Shown in pieces: positions 21,258 to 33,007 of a stretch of 64,000 nt of DNA. Every line of letters begins with the position of its first letter. The stretch's first letter is position 1. The translations under genes and the position numbers were made by a program. This stretch comes from Syncephalastrum monosporum B8922 (Eukaryota; Mucoromycota; Mucoromycetes; Mucorales; Syncephalastraceae): the NCBI GenBank assembly GCA_000697355.1, contig JNEN01000762.1, positions 1-64,000 on the forward strand, written 5' to 3'. The notes beneath the pieces were generated by a model that searched no databases, was not told where the DNA came from, and saw nothing but the letters and a program-made list of their open reading frames with translations.

Positions 21258-22573
21258 ATGGAACCCAATGCGTTTGACTTGACCTGGCGCAACTATTTGC
21301 CTTCCACATCCCAACTCTGCCCCTGCATTCCTCTCTTTAAGCAACCTATCCGGCTCGAGGACGACGATGACCCTCTGTTCCTAGGCCCCGAGTTTCATAA
21401 TAATAACCATAACCGCCCCTATAACCACCAGAATGCCGTCCGTGGTTACCTCAACGACCCGCGCGACTGGGAGTTCGACTCTATGCTTCCAGAAGAGGAC
21501 CCGTATGACACCTTTGTCACTCGAAACCCGTTCGGCAAAACCAAGCGGAAAAAGAAGAAACAACGCAAACCTCGCCCGTTTGTTGTCGAAGAACCGCCAG
21601 AATTCTCCGAGGAAGAAGATGCTGAGTTTCTTGGCGATGACCAGATACAGCACCTCGCCTATCAGCATCCACACGATCAGGTACGACACATGGTTACTCT
21701 GAGCTTGTAGAAGGCTCTCCAATGCAGAGGAATATTAACATCAATGTTTTCTTATTTTATTCATCTCTTAGGACGACTACGGGGAAGAAGAATACCTCAA
21801 CTCACCACGTGGGGGCCCTGTAATCCAGGAAATGCACACGCCTCCGCAAACCAATTTTTATGCCCCACGGACCATGCCCGACCTCGCTGATGTCCAGTAC
21901 ACATACGAGCACGATGACGCACCAAAGAAAATGCAACCTTCTGACGAACCAGAATCATCCACCCAAGCTGCTGCGGCACAGACCTTGCTAAACGAACACC
22001 TCGAGGACCTGACCGACAAGCTCATCTTCATCAAGCAAAACATCATGAACCTCAACGCCCCACGAGACGACGACGAACAAGCCGATAAAACCACACTAAA
22101 AACCCTTGAGCCGGCTGGGTCGGTTACTTCTGACAAGTACGCTTCCTAATTGCCTTAACACTGCACGAGTAAATCAAGAAAGACAGAGCAGAGATGTTGA
22201 CACCACACACCCCTCTTTTTCAAACTTCCCATCTTACCACTTTAGAAATACCGTGTCCAGTCTCGACTCGATCGCATCGCAGGCGCTGGACGACTATGAG
22301 ACGACGATCGTAGCCGATGAAGACACGGAGCGTCGACGGTACTCGGGCGCCTCTGAATTCCGTTTGCCTCTCGGTGATCATACCCCTCCCTTTGCTTCCG
22401 AACATCATCCCTTTTCCTACTTCACTCAACACAATCATCAGCAACAACAGCAGCATACTAATGACCTTCTATCGTCTTCTGCCGACGACCATACCCCAAC
22501 TACCGATGATGACAACCCTCAGCACTTTGTTCGTGGTGTCTTTGACCTCGGAAAACGCTTTTTTGGTGCCTAA
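21258..22573 (+). CDS. Unknown acidic, largely disordered protein
   Basis: Exons 21258-21680, 21772-22136 and 22246-22573 keep phase and give 371 aa. I do not recognise the family. The N-terminus (MEPNAFDLTWRNYLP) is followed by an acidic stretch with RGYLNDPRDWEFDSMLP, a basic cluster (KTKRKKKKQRKPRP) that could be a nuclear localisation signal, and an acidic region. A short helical segment (LLNEHLEDLTDKLIFIKQNI) and a C-terminal motif (FVRGVFDLGKRFFGA) look conserved-like. Between these it is His/Gln/Asp-rich. There is no signal peptide or membrane helix. Introns start with GTACG, a donor variant used more than once in this window. The upstream ATG at 21199 is in another context and less likely. 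Confidence 0.75.
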
Positions 22574-23534
22574 TACGCTTTTCCTTTGCCTCACGCACTC
22601 CTGTTGAATTGTCGCTCGCTCTCGCCCTCTTTCACTCTCACTGCCTTCTTTACTCCTCTTCTTTCTCGTGATAGCACCATTTGCTATCTTTTGCAAAAAC
22701 TAGAACTATGTAGCTCTCTTTTTCTCTTTACCCTCTGTACTGATATGACATATTTTTTTTTTCACGCTAAAAGCTTGCAACCATCTGTCTCGCCTAGTGC
22801 TCACAAATATACAACGCTGTACGACACAGTATCCATTTTGTTGGTCACATAAATTACCAGCACCAAACACGTCTAGCTGACGTTATTTTACGTATATAAG
22901 CCAGAACGAACAATGAAAATGTTACCGCAATCATCAATGCACCGTTTACTGGGAAATTTGAACAAAGTAAGTGATGTATAATACATACATCCTAGGCACT
23001 GTTCATGTGAGGTTTTCTCTTCAAAGTCGCTATTCATCTATGGAGCATGGAACATACCATTGACTTAGTACTGTAAGTTTTTTTTTTCGCTTTGTCATCG
23101 AGTTTTGCCCAAGCGACCTTGCCTGGTATATTCCTGCCAACGTGCAGACCAAAAGAGCCATAAAGTACCCCAAAAATGTCAAGTATCACCAGGAAAAAGT
23201 TCCGCGTGGTCGACTACCATAAGGCGATTGCCAAGCCAGCATGAAACTGGTTCGCTATTAGGGAAAACGGTCTTTTTTCTCTCTGCAAATCAACAAGGAG
23301 GATTAAGAGATTCTTACGCGCTGTCGTGTAACATTCAGCGAACAACCTACGCGCACGGAACTTAACTCGTCAGGTAAGCATAATATAGGTCTATCGGCAG
23401 ATACTAACTATATATAATACACCATGCATGAAAGTACATATTCCAAGTTGTCAAAATAGCTTGTTTTAAAGAAAAAGTATGTACTACAGTGTACGGTAGA
23501 GTATTTACAAAAGTAAAGCTATCATAAAACTGAT
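22574..23534. other. Convergent intergenic region, nothing recognised
   Basis: AT-rich with pyrimidine tracts after the stop at 22573. An 86-codon plus-strand frame (23105-23365) lacks a credible start and composition. No RNA gene seen. Confidence 0.55.
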
Positions 23535-24245
23535 TTACATGCTGCGGCCCTTGGCAAGCTCTTCACCTTTGGCGACCTTGGAGGGGTCACCCGTGATCTT
23601 GCCGGCAAGCTTCTCAACGTTGCCCTTGATCTTCTCAGAGGCCTTGGGCTTGGTATCATGGCGAGGCTCGTACTTCTCTTGCTGCTTGCGAGCGGCCTCC
23701 TCGAGCGAGTCTTGATGGTTCGACGTATGCTGCGGTTGCTGGTGGTGAGCAGCGGTCTGGCCGGTGGCAGTCTGGCGCTGCTGCTGACGGTTGTCAAGCT
23801 TGCCAGATTCGGCCATAGGGTTATGGTCATGGTCGGCCTGCTGGACACGAGCACCGCCGGTGGTATCGCGAATAGTCGAACTCTGCTCCTGGTTGCCAAG
23901 GCGAGCGGAATGTTTCTTGGCGTTGGACTCCTCCGACGAAGACGAGGACGAGGACGACGAGGACGACTTGCGGCGGAGGGCCTCGGCGGGACGGTCCGAG
24001 TGTCTGGCAGCGTTGTATGCGTCGTTGTAAACACCGGTGTGCTGCTCGGACTGCTGGCCCTGGTGACCCTGGTGGAGCTGGTCCTTGTGCTGCTCAAGGG
24101 CATCCTTAGGGTGACCCTGCTTGGCGGCCTCGTAAGCAGTGTTGTAGGCAGAGCTCTGCTGCTGCTGCTGCTGTTGGGGAACAGGGGCGGCAGCGGTGGT
24201 AGTAGCGTTGTTGGCAGTGGGGTTGGCTTGGTTGTTGAAAGACAT
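23535..24245 (-). CDS. Hydrophilin/CsbD-like stress protein, intrinsically disordered
   Basis: One exon, 236 aa from ATG 24245. The protein is almost free of hydrophobic runs and rich in Gln, Asn, Ala, Ser, His and Lys. It has a Gln run near the start, an uninterrupted Ser run (about residues 95-105), and two similar internal units, AYNTAYEAAKQGHPKDALEQ and VYNDAYNAARHSDRPAEALR, which read as a degenerate repeat. The C-terminus (EKIKGNVEKLAGKITGDPSK) resembles the CsbD-like motif of bacterial and fungal stress proteins. Such proteins protect against drying, heat or osmotic stress; here this is inferred from composition and motif. The gene is intronless and has a strong TATA box, as stress-induced genes often do. 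Confidence 0.8.
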   Translation of the reverse strand: MSFNNQANPTANNATTTAAAPVPQQQQQQQSSAYNTAYEAAKQGHPKDALEQHKDQLHQGHQGQQSEQHTGVYNDAYNAARHSDRPAEALRRKSSSSSSSSSSSEESNAKKHSARLGNQEQSSTIRDTTGGARVQQADHDHNPMAESGKLDNRQQQRQTATGQTAAHHQQPQHTSNHQDSLEEAARKQQEKYEPRHDTKPKASEKIKGNVEKLAGKITGDPSKVAKGEELAKGRSM

Positions 24246-24679
24246 GTTTGTTAATTTACTTTGCTTGCTTGGATAGATTGACTTGTGATTGATATCGACC
24301 CAAACGACTTCAGGTCGGTTCCTTTTATACGTTTTGGCGTCTTGTCAACGACGTCAGAATGAATATGATATCTTATTTCGTCGACTTTCTATCATCATAG
24401 CATCGCATAGTGAGGTCCGCTATGAAGCGATCGACATAGCATCGCATTGACGCAACTCCCAAGCGAAAGGTCAATCGCTGAGTTTGTAATTTCGCTTACC
24501 ATGGATGACAGCATGGTGATGCAAACAAACTGGAATTGAATCATCCTATTGTTTCACTCTACTCCTACTTTGAAACAATCATGACGCGCCCAGACACGCA
24601 CACACGCGCGCGCACACTCAAGAAATTCCAAACACCCTCCCTTTTCTTCCATCTTTGTCTTACATTTCTCAAAACCATC
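24246..24679. promoter_or_regulatory. Divergent promoter between stress-protein and acyl-CoA synthetase genes
   Basis: A TATAAAAGG box on the minus strand lies at 24329-24322, about 80 nt before the stress-protein ATG. Farther up, a 12-mer ATAGCATCGCAT occurs twice in the same orientation (24397-24408 and 24436-24447), separated by one helical-turn multiple, with related GATCG/AAGCG elements between. These are candidate activator sites. A CA/CG-rich leader precedes the synthetase ATG. Confidence 0.55.
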
Positions 24680-27158
24680 ATGAACTACTTGAAAAGTCTC
24701 TTTCTGCAACCATCACCCAACCCTACTGTCAAGGTGGATGACAATGTTTACCGAGCACGCAGCGCCGAAGAAGGCCTCCTCACATCACCCATGTTCCCCC
24801 GGCTTGCGGACGACGAGTGCACGGCCCACCATGTCTGGGCGAAAGTTGCTGAAATCAATGCTCACAAACCCGCATTTGGCTACCGTAAGCTCATAAAGGT
24901 AACTTGCGCCATTGGTCTTTTTTTTTTTTTTTTTTTGTCAAAAAACTAACACCAGGAAATTTTCACTCCTCCAAAATACAGATCCACTCCAATGAAAAGA
25001 AGGACGAGAATCAACAAACCAAGAAATGGCTAACTTACGAGCTCGATGACTATTCTTGGACGACATATGGCGAGGCCAAAGAAATGACCGACAAAATGGC
25101 AGCCTACCTTCAGCAGCGTGGTTTGAAAGCAGGCGATCGTATGTTGATCTATGCTAAAACGAGGTACAGATCCTTTCCTTTTTCTGACAGAATTTTTCTA
25201 AATGATTCCAAATCGATAGAGCTGAGTGGATGCAAATGGCACTAGGTAAAGCACAGACATTGGTAGCATCTACTGCCCGTACACGTCATGTTGAACCAAC
25301 TTTTTTTTGTGATTGATAGCATGCTTTGCATTGGGTGTTGTCATTACGACTGCCTATGACAGCATGCCACCTGAGGCAATTGCGCACATTATCCAAGAAA
25401 CGGAACCCAAGGCGATTTTCACCGAAATGCAGCTCATGGGCACTTTGAGCAAGGCCAACAACCTCAACGCAAAAGATAAGCAGAAGCATCAACCAGACTT
25501 TGTTATCTATACCGGCGAGGAATTTGAAGGCCCAGAAGCTCTCAATACCTTCAAACAGCAGCAGCAAGATAAGGACGTTGCCCATTGGAACACAATCCTG
25601 GAGGAACAGCAGCCGAAAGCACCGAAATATACCCCCAAGCCAAAAGACTTGGCGCTCATCATGTACACGTAAGTATATGACATTTACTCGTGCGTACAAC
25701 ACTCCTCATGCTATCATGCAGGTCAGGCACAACGGGCACGCCCAAAGGCATTGAGCTCACGCACAGCAACATTGTCGCGGCAACAGGTGCGGCTGAGAAC
25801 CTGGTCTGGGATCTCCTGAATCATGCTCAACATGTGTATATTGGGTTCTTGCCACTCGCACACGTACTTGAGTTTATCTTAGAATTCATCATGGTGACGG
25901 TGGTACGAACATCACTATGAAACACATTGCCACTTGTCCTGTCATACTCACGAGACTCCTGTTTAGGGCGTCCCCATTGGTTATGCGACCATCCGTACAT
26001 TGATGGGCGAATCGGTCTGTGGCAAGAATGGTGAGGGCAAGGGTAAGGGTGATCTGGAGGAACTCAAGCCCACCATCATGGCGGGTGTCCCTGCTGTCTG
26101 GGAGCGTATCCGTAAGGGCGTCATTCAGGAACTCGACAAGCAACACTGGACCATCCGCAAGGCATTTGAGTGTAAGCAGTTTTTGAATAGTAAAATGGCA
26201 AATAGTAACAGACTTCTGTGCTTTCTTCATCTTAGCTGCGGTTGAGGTCAAGTGGCAACTTCTCAACTTCTTCGGGCAGGACAATATCATTACCCGCACA
26301 TTCGATGCCACCATTTTCCAACCTGTGCGTCAGAAGACGGGCGGTCGGCTCATGTATGGCGTGTCAGGAGGTGCACCCCTCTCTATAGACACGCACAAGT
26401 TTATCAACACCACGCTTTGCTATCTTCTACAAGGATACGGGTATGGGCTCACATACGACGTGTTCTAGAGGAAAACATACTGATCTTTTGTAAATGTCCT
26501 CGGTCGTTGTAGTTTGACGGAATGTTGCGGCTTGGGTGCAATTACTATCCCCTCTTTGGGCATGGTCACCGGCGTCATTGGGGCCCCTTCGCCTTCAGTC
26601 GAGTTCAAACTGGCCGATGTGGAGGATACGGACTACAAGGCCGAGAATGGCTCTGGTGAACTCTTGATTCGAGGCGCTTCGCTCATGCGCGGATACTACA
26701 AGAGGCCTGATTTGACCAAGGAGTCCTTCACCGAGGACGGCTGGTTCAAGACAGGTGACGTCGCCACCCTCCACGAAAATGGCACATTTGGTATTACCGA
26801 CCGTGCAAAGAATCTCGTCAAGTTGTCCCACGGCGAGTACATCGCGCTCGAGAGTCTCGAGTCCAAATACCGCAACACGTCGATGATCAAGAATATTTGC
26901 ATCGTCGCCGATAGCGACAAATCCTACATTATTGCCATCGTCGAGCCTGCAAACAAGGATGAAGACAAAGACAAACTGCTCAAAGAACTGCAGGAGACCG
27001 CCCGTAAATCTAACTGCAACCGCGCAGAGATTGTCAAGGACATCATTGTCACGCGTGATGTCGACTGGGCAGAGAGTTTTATGACCACCAGCGGCAAACT
27101 GAAGCGCAAAGATATCACCAAGGCGAACCAAGAGGAGATTGATAAAATTTACAAGTAG
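24680..27158 (+). CDS. Long-chain fatty acyl-CoA synthetase (FAA/ACSL type)
   Basis: Eight exons (24680-24898, 24982-25163, 25220-25245, 25320-25668, 25722-25893, 25967-26171, 26236-26440, 26513-27158) give 667 aa, right for this family. It activates fatty acids with ATP and CoA. Motifs: AMP-binding P-loop SGTTGTPKGIELTHSNI, split from its first Thr by an intron; VYIGFLPLAHVLEF; GYGLTECCG; GWFKTGDVATLHENGTF; and the fatty-acid motif DRAKNLVKLSHGEYIALE. Exon 3 is a 26-nt microexon coding AEWMQMAL. The start MNYLKSLFLQP fits other fungal family members. There is no terminal SKL, so a cytosolic, ER or lipid-droplet site is more likely than the peroxisome lumen. It lies upstream of, and in line with, the rRNA methyltransferase gene. 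Confidence 0.95.
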
Positions 27159-28089
27159 AATGGTCGTTCATACTATGGTTTATATGTCTTGTCCACTGGT
27201 TTCAAGCTTTAAATTATATTTCATTACACAACATCTTACATCTTATACTTCGTATCTCTGTTTATTAGAGTCTTTTTGCTGTAAGTTGCATGACCGTTCC
27301 CCTCCCCCCTTCAGGGGACAAAGTGGCCTCTGATTTATTGGACGCATCATACCTAAATCAGGTCCACTCATTGATGTGCGTGTTTACTTCGACATAGGAA
27401 CGCCGCATAAGCATAGCTTCGTCTGCATGTTTTTATTTCGTAGCAGACAACTTTAGGATAGATATGCTTTGCTTTAACACAAGTCGTGCGTTCTTACTCT
27501 ATTGATGTATAAAGCAGGGCCTACAGTAAGTGTATCCTAAGAACCAAGAGTAGAATGCTGATGCATCAAGCAGGTGACGTTTCGTAGAGATATTGATATG
27601 CATGTATCGACAATATTAACTGCAAAGACATATGTAAACGCAGTAAATCTTAGCGCGAGCAATACTCAGGAAGTATTTTTCAACGTGGTTCCTGTGTTGG
27701 TGCCACATGTAGACGGACTGCATTTGAATTCGGGAGGGCGCAACCACGAAGAAGCGATATCAGATAAACAGTCGTTCTGGCCAAGACACGCTTGCCCGAA
27801 ATATATTTCTTGGTACTAGTCTGAGTGCGCATGTCTTATTGGTCATGATGACCCTAAGTACTGGTATCAGGAAATGAGAAAGGACCAGCTGGCCTCCCAC
27901 CCTGGTGGGTGTCACGTTCCAGATAGCACGGTTCGTATGATACTTAAACACATGCCAGAAGACATGCGGGTCCAATTTTTAAGAAAAAGTGGAAGGAAAA
28001 TATGCTTCTTGCAAGAAGCCACTGCTTTTCATATTCAGTCGGCATATTGAGCTGCCACATTTTTGAACACCTGTATTCTTTCTTATGAC
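27159..28089. other. Intergenic, nothing recognised
   Basis: About 930 bp with scattered short frames on both strands (for example 27975-27760 minus, 71 codons) and no domain, start context or splice pattern I can support. Confidence 0.55.
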
Positions 28090-30071
28090 ATGAGGAACAA
28101 CAAGGAATTCTCGGGAAAAGCGCAACAAAAACCGCAACGAGGCGGACAACAACGGGGAGGGCAACAGCGAGGAGGACAACGAGGAAATAAGGATACCCTC
28201 TTTTACGAACAGGCGGCCACCATCGTGAAGCGGATCAACGATCATGACGGCCATGTGAAGAATCTTGTCCTTGGCAATCCAAAGATCGCCGAGAAGAAGA
28301 GAATGTACGCTATCGTCTGCCAAACCCTGAAAAGTATGCACTATCACAAAGTCATTCTGTGCAGGTGCTCACAACTCGAACAGTGAAAGCGGATCTCGAC
28401 CAGATCATTGACGATCTGAATCTTTTGCGCCTAGAGAAACAGGTAGGATAGAAATTTCGTGTGATACAGGACCAACAGTCCATTGTCGGATTCGATAGGT
28501 GCTCCCCACTCGAGAGTTGGCCGAAATATACCTCTATGAACAGCTCTTTGGCCTGCGCCGCAGGTTTCGGTGCCCTACCAAGGACCTCCGTCTCCTTTTC
28601 GACCGTCACAAGCAAAACCTAAAGAAGCACGTCGAGGGAATATATCAAAAGCATAGCGTCAGCAATATCACGGGCTATCTCGAGTTATTTAAAGAAGGTA
28701 CACGTTTCATCGTTTATTATTTGCGATTCATCTAATATGCAAACAGTGGCTATTCCGCGCTATGTCCGCGTTAATACCCATCAAATGACGATCGAGGAAG
28801 CGATACAATACTGTACAGAAGAAGGCTACGTATATATTGATACAGTTGAGGACCCAAAGAACATGAAGTAAGCAGATCACCGGACGTGCGCGACCTGGAG
28901 AACAAGCACTAAAAGGGAGAGCTACTTAGCTTGAAAGAGTTTGGACGTGATAAACATATCCCCGATCTCCTCGTCTTTGCTCCGCGAACAGATCTACATG
29001 CCCACCCATTGTACCAGAGCGGAAAGTTCATCTTCCAGGTACGATAGAGATGGCACGATATCTGATTATTCCTTGACACAAACACTACAACGTTACTAGG
29101 ATAAGGCGTCGTGCTTCCCAGCCTTCATTCTATCACCGCCTGCGGGCGCTCATGTGATTGATGGATGCGCCGCGCCAGGCAACAAAACGTCTCACCTATC
29201 TGCGATTATGAACAACACCGGTCAGATCTATGCTTTTGACATGGACATGAAACGTATCAACCTTCTGAAGTCGCTAACGCAGAAGGCGGGATGCACAAGT
29301 GAGTTTAAGGTGTCTTGGAAAACTGGTTTTGAGGGGATGTTTATGAACCGACTATCGTTAGACATCGATGCTGAGCAAGGTGACTTTTTGAAAGTCGATC
29401 CGAAGGATCCAAAATATGCAGAGGTAAGTAGTGAAAGATATCAGGCAAGAGCAACCACTTGAATTCACACTTTGAACAGGTAGAATATGTTCTTCTTGAT
29501 CCATCTTGTTCAGGTTCAGGTATGCCAACGCGCATCGAGAACAGCATACAAGACAGTAAGTGAGCGATGGTTGATTGACGCACTGACTTTAGCTATTATT
29601 ATTAGAAGCGGAAATGAGTGAAGAAAGATTGGACAGTCTGGCAGAATTCCAAGTGGCTGTAATTGAGCACGCTCTCAAATGTAGGCTGGCTTTTGCGGTG
29701 TCAGAGCTAGATACTAAACATCATTCTAGTCCCCAAAGTTAAGCGTGTCTCTTACTCCACCTGCTCCAAGTACATCCAAGAGAACGAAGGTGTTGTACAG
29801 ACCATTCTTGACCGGCATCCTGATTTCGCGCTTGCCCTCCGAGAGACGGTTTTACCAAACTGGGAGCGGCGCGGTCTACCTGAAGGTTTTACGGGACCAT
29901 CTAAAGGTAATAATAACAAGCTACTTTAGGGATGGTACATGACGGACTGACGGACCCCGGATCAATATCACTTTAGAGGAACGCGCTGACTCTGTAGTAC
30001 GCGCTGATGCACAGGAGGATCTGATGACTGGGTTTTTTGTCGCATGCTTTGTGCGCCAAAATATCGAGTAA
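28090..30071 (+). CDS. rcm1: 25S rRNA (cytosine-C5)-methyltransferase, Rcm1/NSUN5 family
   Basis: Eleven exons (28090-28333, 28384-28442, 28499-28697, 28747-28867, 28930-29038, 29100-29298, 29362-29423, 29480-29555, 29606-29680, 29730-29906, 29977-30071) keep phase and give 471 aa. The N-terminus is Gly/Gln/Arg-rich, like an RNA-binding RGG-type tail. Then come the NSUN5 region (KRMYAIVCQTL, PRYVRVNTHQMTIEEA) and the SAM-binding motif VIDGCAAPGNKTSHLSA. The two cysteines used for catalysis and release are in LLDPSCSGSG and SYSTCSKYI. The C-terminal motif is DLMTGFFVACFVR. The family methylates a cytosine in the large-subunit rRNA in the nucleolus. I chose ATG 28090; an ATG at 28085 is followed at once by a stop. 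Confidence 0.94.
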
Positions 30072-30800
30072 TTTGCGTTGACTTTTGCTAAGTAAAACTT
30101 TGCCGGATTTGACCGCTACCCGACCGATTGTCGATCAGATAATAGCCATGCAAATCATCTGGCTTTCAAATAAGGCAAACCGTTCGTGTTTGGGAGGTCA
30201 TTATGTGATTCGCAGGGTACTATGGGATGTGTTTGTAATATGGAGCAAATCAGCGTTTTACATGATGCAGTATCTTGGGACGCATTCGCTTGTACACAAC
30301 TTGACAATTTTACTCAAAGGGGAAACAACAAGGCCTAACCCTGGTCACGGCTCTTCGCCCCAGCCAAGGGCGCGGATGATCGCCACTGGAGGTAAAAAAA
30401 AAATGTACCAAAAACAGCATAATGCGCTTTTTTTGCTGTATTGACCTGAAAAAGGTGAATTTATCTAAATCCTTACTTGGTAAGCTCAACGACCTCTTCC
30501 AGGCTAAAAATGTGACCACTTCTCCATGGGACGGGGACGGGTCTCAGCATTTCTCCGTACCTTGTTTCCTAAATCTCTCCCTGTATATTGCCAAGCAAGA
30601 TATCAGATAATGAGCTGTATGATATTTTTTATTTTCTTTGTTCTTCATCTTGACAGATCCTGTACCACATCGATTTGTGTTCCTGATTTATACGGTTCCA
30701 CGCCTTTCAACTTCGACGATCTTGTAAAAAGGTATATATATCATACATGTATTAAGTCGAAATTTGATTTTTTTGGATCACTAAACACACACGCAAGAGT
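30072..30800. other. Intergenic, promoter of the reductase gene
   Basis: A TATATATA run at about 30733-30740 lies 65 nt before the next ATG. A 119-codon plus-strand frame (30085-30444) has no recognisable features and I do not call it. Confidence 0.55.
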
Positions 30801-32775
30801 ATGGAGTCATTCGAGCCATTCGAGCCCGCCACGGATGGCCATATGATTGGCTACAGCTATGCCTTCTTTTGCTGGAGTTTCTTTGCCTTGTACTGTATCG
30901 GTCATCAGGTCGGTCGACTCTTGCGGTTCTTAGCTCGCCGCGAGCTTCTCCTTGGTAAATCCGGCACGGCGACCCAGCTCCATCGCAGGTATTCCCGCAT
31001 CGGGTTACCAGCATTTATGGAGCACGTCATCTGCATTCCCTTCATCACCTCCATGATCCCTGTTAAGCATATCATTGGTGTCTTTGTTTTAATGTGCATC
31101 AATGTTATCTTTTGTTTCGTCGGCGCATGGAAATATGACGTTGGCGTTACAAGCTTCCCTACGCCTGACATAAGCTACTATGATTTGCGTGGCGCCTACT
31201 TGGGGATGGTCAACTGGGGATTCGTCTTTGTCCTCGGCTCTCGCAACACTATCGTCACCCGCATGTCTGGCATGACATTTGAAGGCCTTATTCCCTTCCA
31301 CCGCTGGCTCGCACGCATCGGTTTCTGCGAATTTGTTCCGCATTTCGTCTGGCGCCTGTAAGTGGTCCATTGGTTTATTGATGTTTGAAGATCTAACATA
31401 CTGTACATTGTCGCATTGTTCAGGTACATGGGCTGGTTCTATACTATGAACCCCAAGGATACCCTGTTTGCCGATGCTGTTCAAGGTACCGGCACGGTCG
31501 CCATGATCGGTTTTTTGATCCTCTTCGTCACCTCGTTCGAATGGATTCGCCGTGGCTTCTTTGAGGCGTTTTACTACATGCATATCCTCGGTATCTTCGT
31601 TTCGATTATTGCTGCATGCTGGCATCGACCCGCCTGCGTAGTTTACTTTATGCCACCCGTTGCTCTTTGGTTCTTTGACCGCTGCTGGCGCTCCTACCAG
31701 TCATGGTTCTGTAAAGTCAACACCCTCTCCGTCGATCCGGCCATCAACCACAGGGATAATGCCTCTGATAACCCGGGCATCACGCGCGTCCTCTTTGAAT
31801 ATGGCCGTCTGGACCGCTACCGCCCTGGCCAGTATGTTTTTGTTTCCCTGGTGAAGCGTTCCCGCAGCTTCTGGGACTATTTCAGCTATTTAAATTGGCA
31901 CCCCATGACCATTTCCGAAGCGTTTGGCGAGCAGAACGATAAATCTTATGTGCCCGAGGAACGCGTGGTGGTCGACTGCACCGAAAATAAGACCAAGGAG
32001 ACCGAGAAGACCGAGAAGACCGGCACTGCGGTCCATGACGAGAAGACATCGATGGATGTTGAAGAGCTGCTCGGTGTACGTCGTCGCCACGTTGCTCTGG
32101 ATAACCGAAAGACAGCAGCTTCGTTGCACATCAAAGCGCTCGGTCGATACACAAAGACCTTTACAGAAGACATGAACGTGCGCGTTGATGGTCCCTATGG
32201 CCCTCGCCTGGAGTTTCAGGATTATCCTGTGGTCATTTGCTTTGCAGCTGGTATTGGTATCACGCCTGCTCTTACCATCATCAAGGATGCTGTAGAACGA
32301 CGAGCAGCTGGCATTCAGACTGTGCGTACCGAGCAAGTGCATCTTATCTGGGCAGTCCGATCCTTGGGTAAGGCTCATTCTTCCTATTGATATTGTCAAA
32401 CGAAAATGACTTAACACTTACTTTGTAGATGAGCTTGATCCCTTTGTTGATCTTTTCACCTATCTCTCCGAGCAGAACATGTCGCCCAAGCAACCTTTTC
32501 AGCTGCGAGTGCAAGTGTTCGTGACCCGAGACGAACAGAAGCAGCTCTACACGGAAGGTGATCACTGGATAGACAACCTTCACGGATTCAACTTCACCTT
32601 TGGTTCGCGTCCCGATATCCCCTCTTGCATGCAAGCTGTTGAAGATGGTATGCAGGGTATACCGCCCGAGGACGTGTGGGTCCATACCTGTGGTTCAGAT
32701 CAATTCATGAGCGGCGTTCTCAACCAGGCGTTCAAGCGTCACTGGCATGCACATCATGAGACATTTGAATTTTAA
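30801..32775 (+). CDS. Ferric-reductase/NADPH-oxidase-type transmembrane flavocytochrome
   Basis: Exons 30801-31357, 31424-32367 and 32429-32775 give 615 aa. The N-terminal half has about six membrane helices with two pairs of heme histidines: HRWLARIGFCEFVPH (positions ~167 and 181) and HILGIFVSIIAACWH. Each pair is 14 residues apart. The C-terminal half has the FAD motif HPMTIS (H-P-F-T-I type), NADPH-binding AAGIGITPALT, and the terminal CGSDQFMSGV motif. This layout is shared by ferric reductases (Fre) and NOX enzymes. A charged linker (Lys/Glu/Thr-rich, about residues 395-440) splits the FAD and NAD regions, as in many Fre-type proteins. No calcium-binding EF hand is present. The electron acceptor (iron, copper or oxygen) cannot be read from the sequence. 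Confidence 0.9.
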
Positions 32776-33007
32776 CCCTTATCTGCGTATTTTATCACAT
32801 CCACCCTTACATAGCTCTGTCTACTCTCCACCTTGTATAGTAATTGTATTGTAATTTGTCATGTCAAACAGAGGTTACAAAATAGAATGCATTTCATTCT
32901 ATTATAAAGTTTCTTTTTCTCAAGGTTCAAATGTCTACGTGACCTCACAAGAGTGACTTATGTACTGCATACATTCAGGACGTATAACGAACAGTAAAAG
33001 CCGCATA

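Noticed and set aside
23658..24254. 198-codon hydrophobic plus-strand frame opposite the stress protein
   Set aside because: Leu/Val-rich composition is the complement of Gln/Asn/Ser-rich codons; not a membrane protein.
27760..27975. 71-codon minus-strand frame in the gap before rcm1
   Set aside because: No ATG context, splice sites or recognisable motif; looks random.
30085..30444. 119-codon plus-strand frame after rcm1
   Set aside because: No start context or family, and A/T-rich composition; likely chance.
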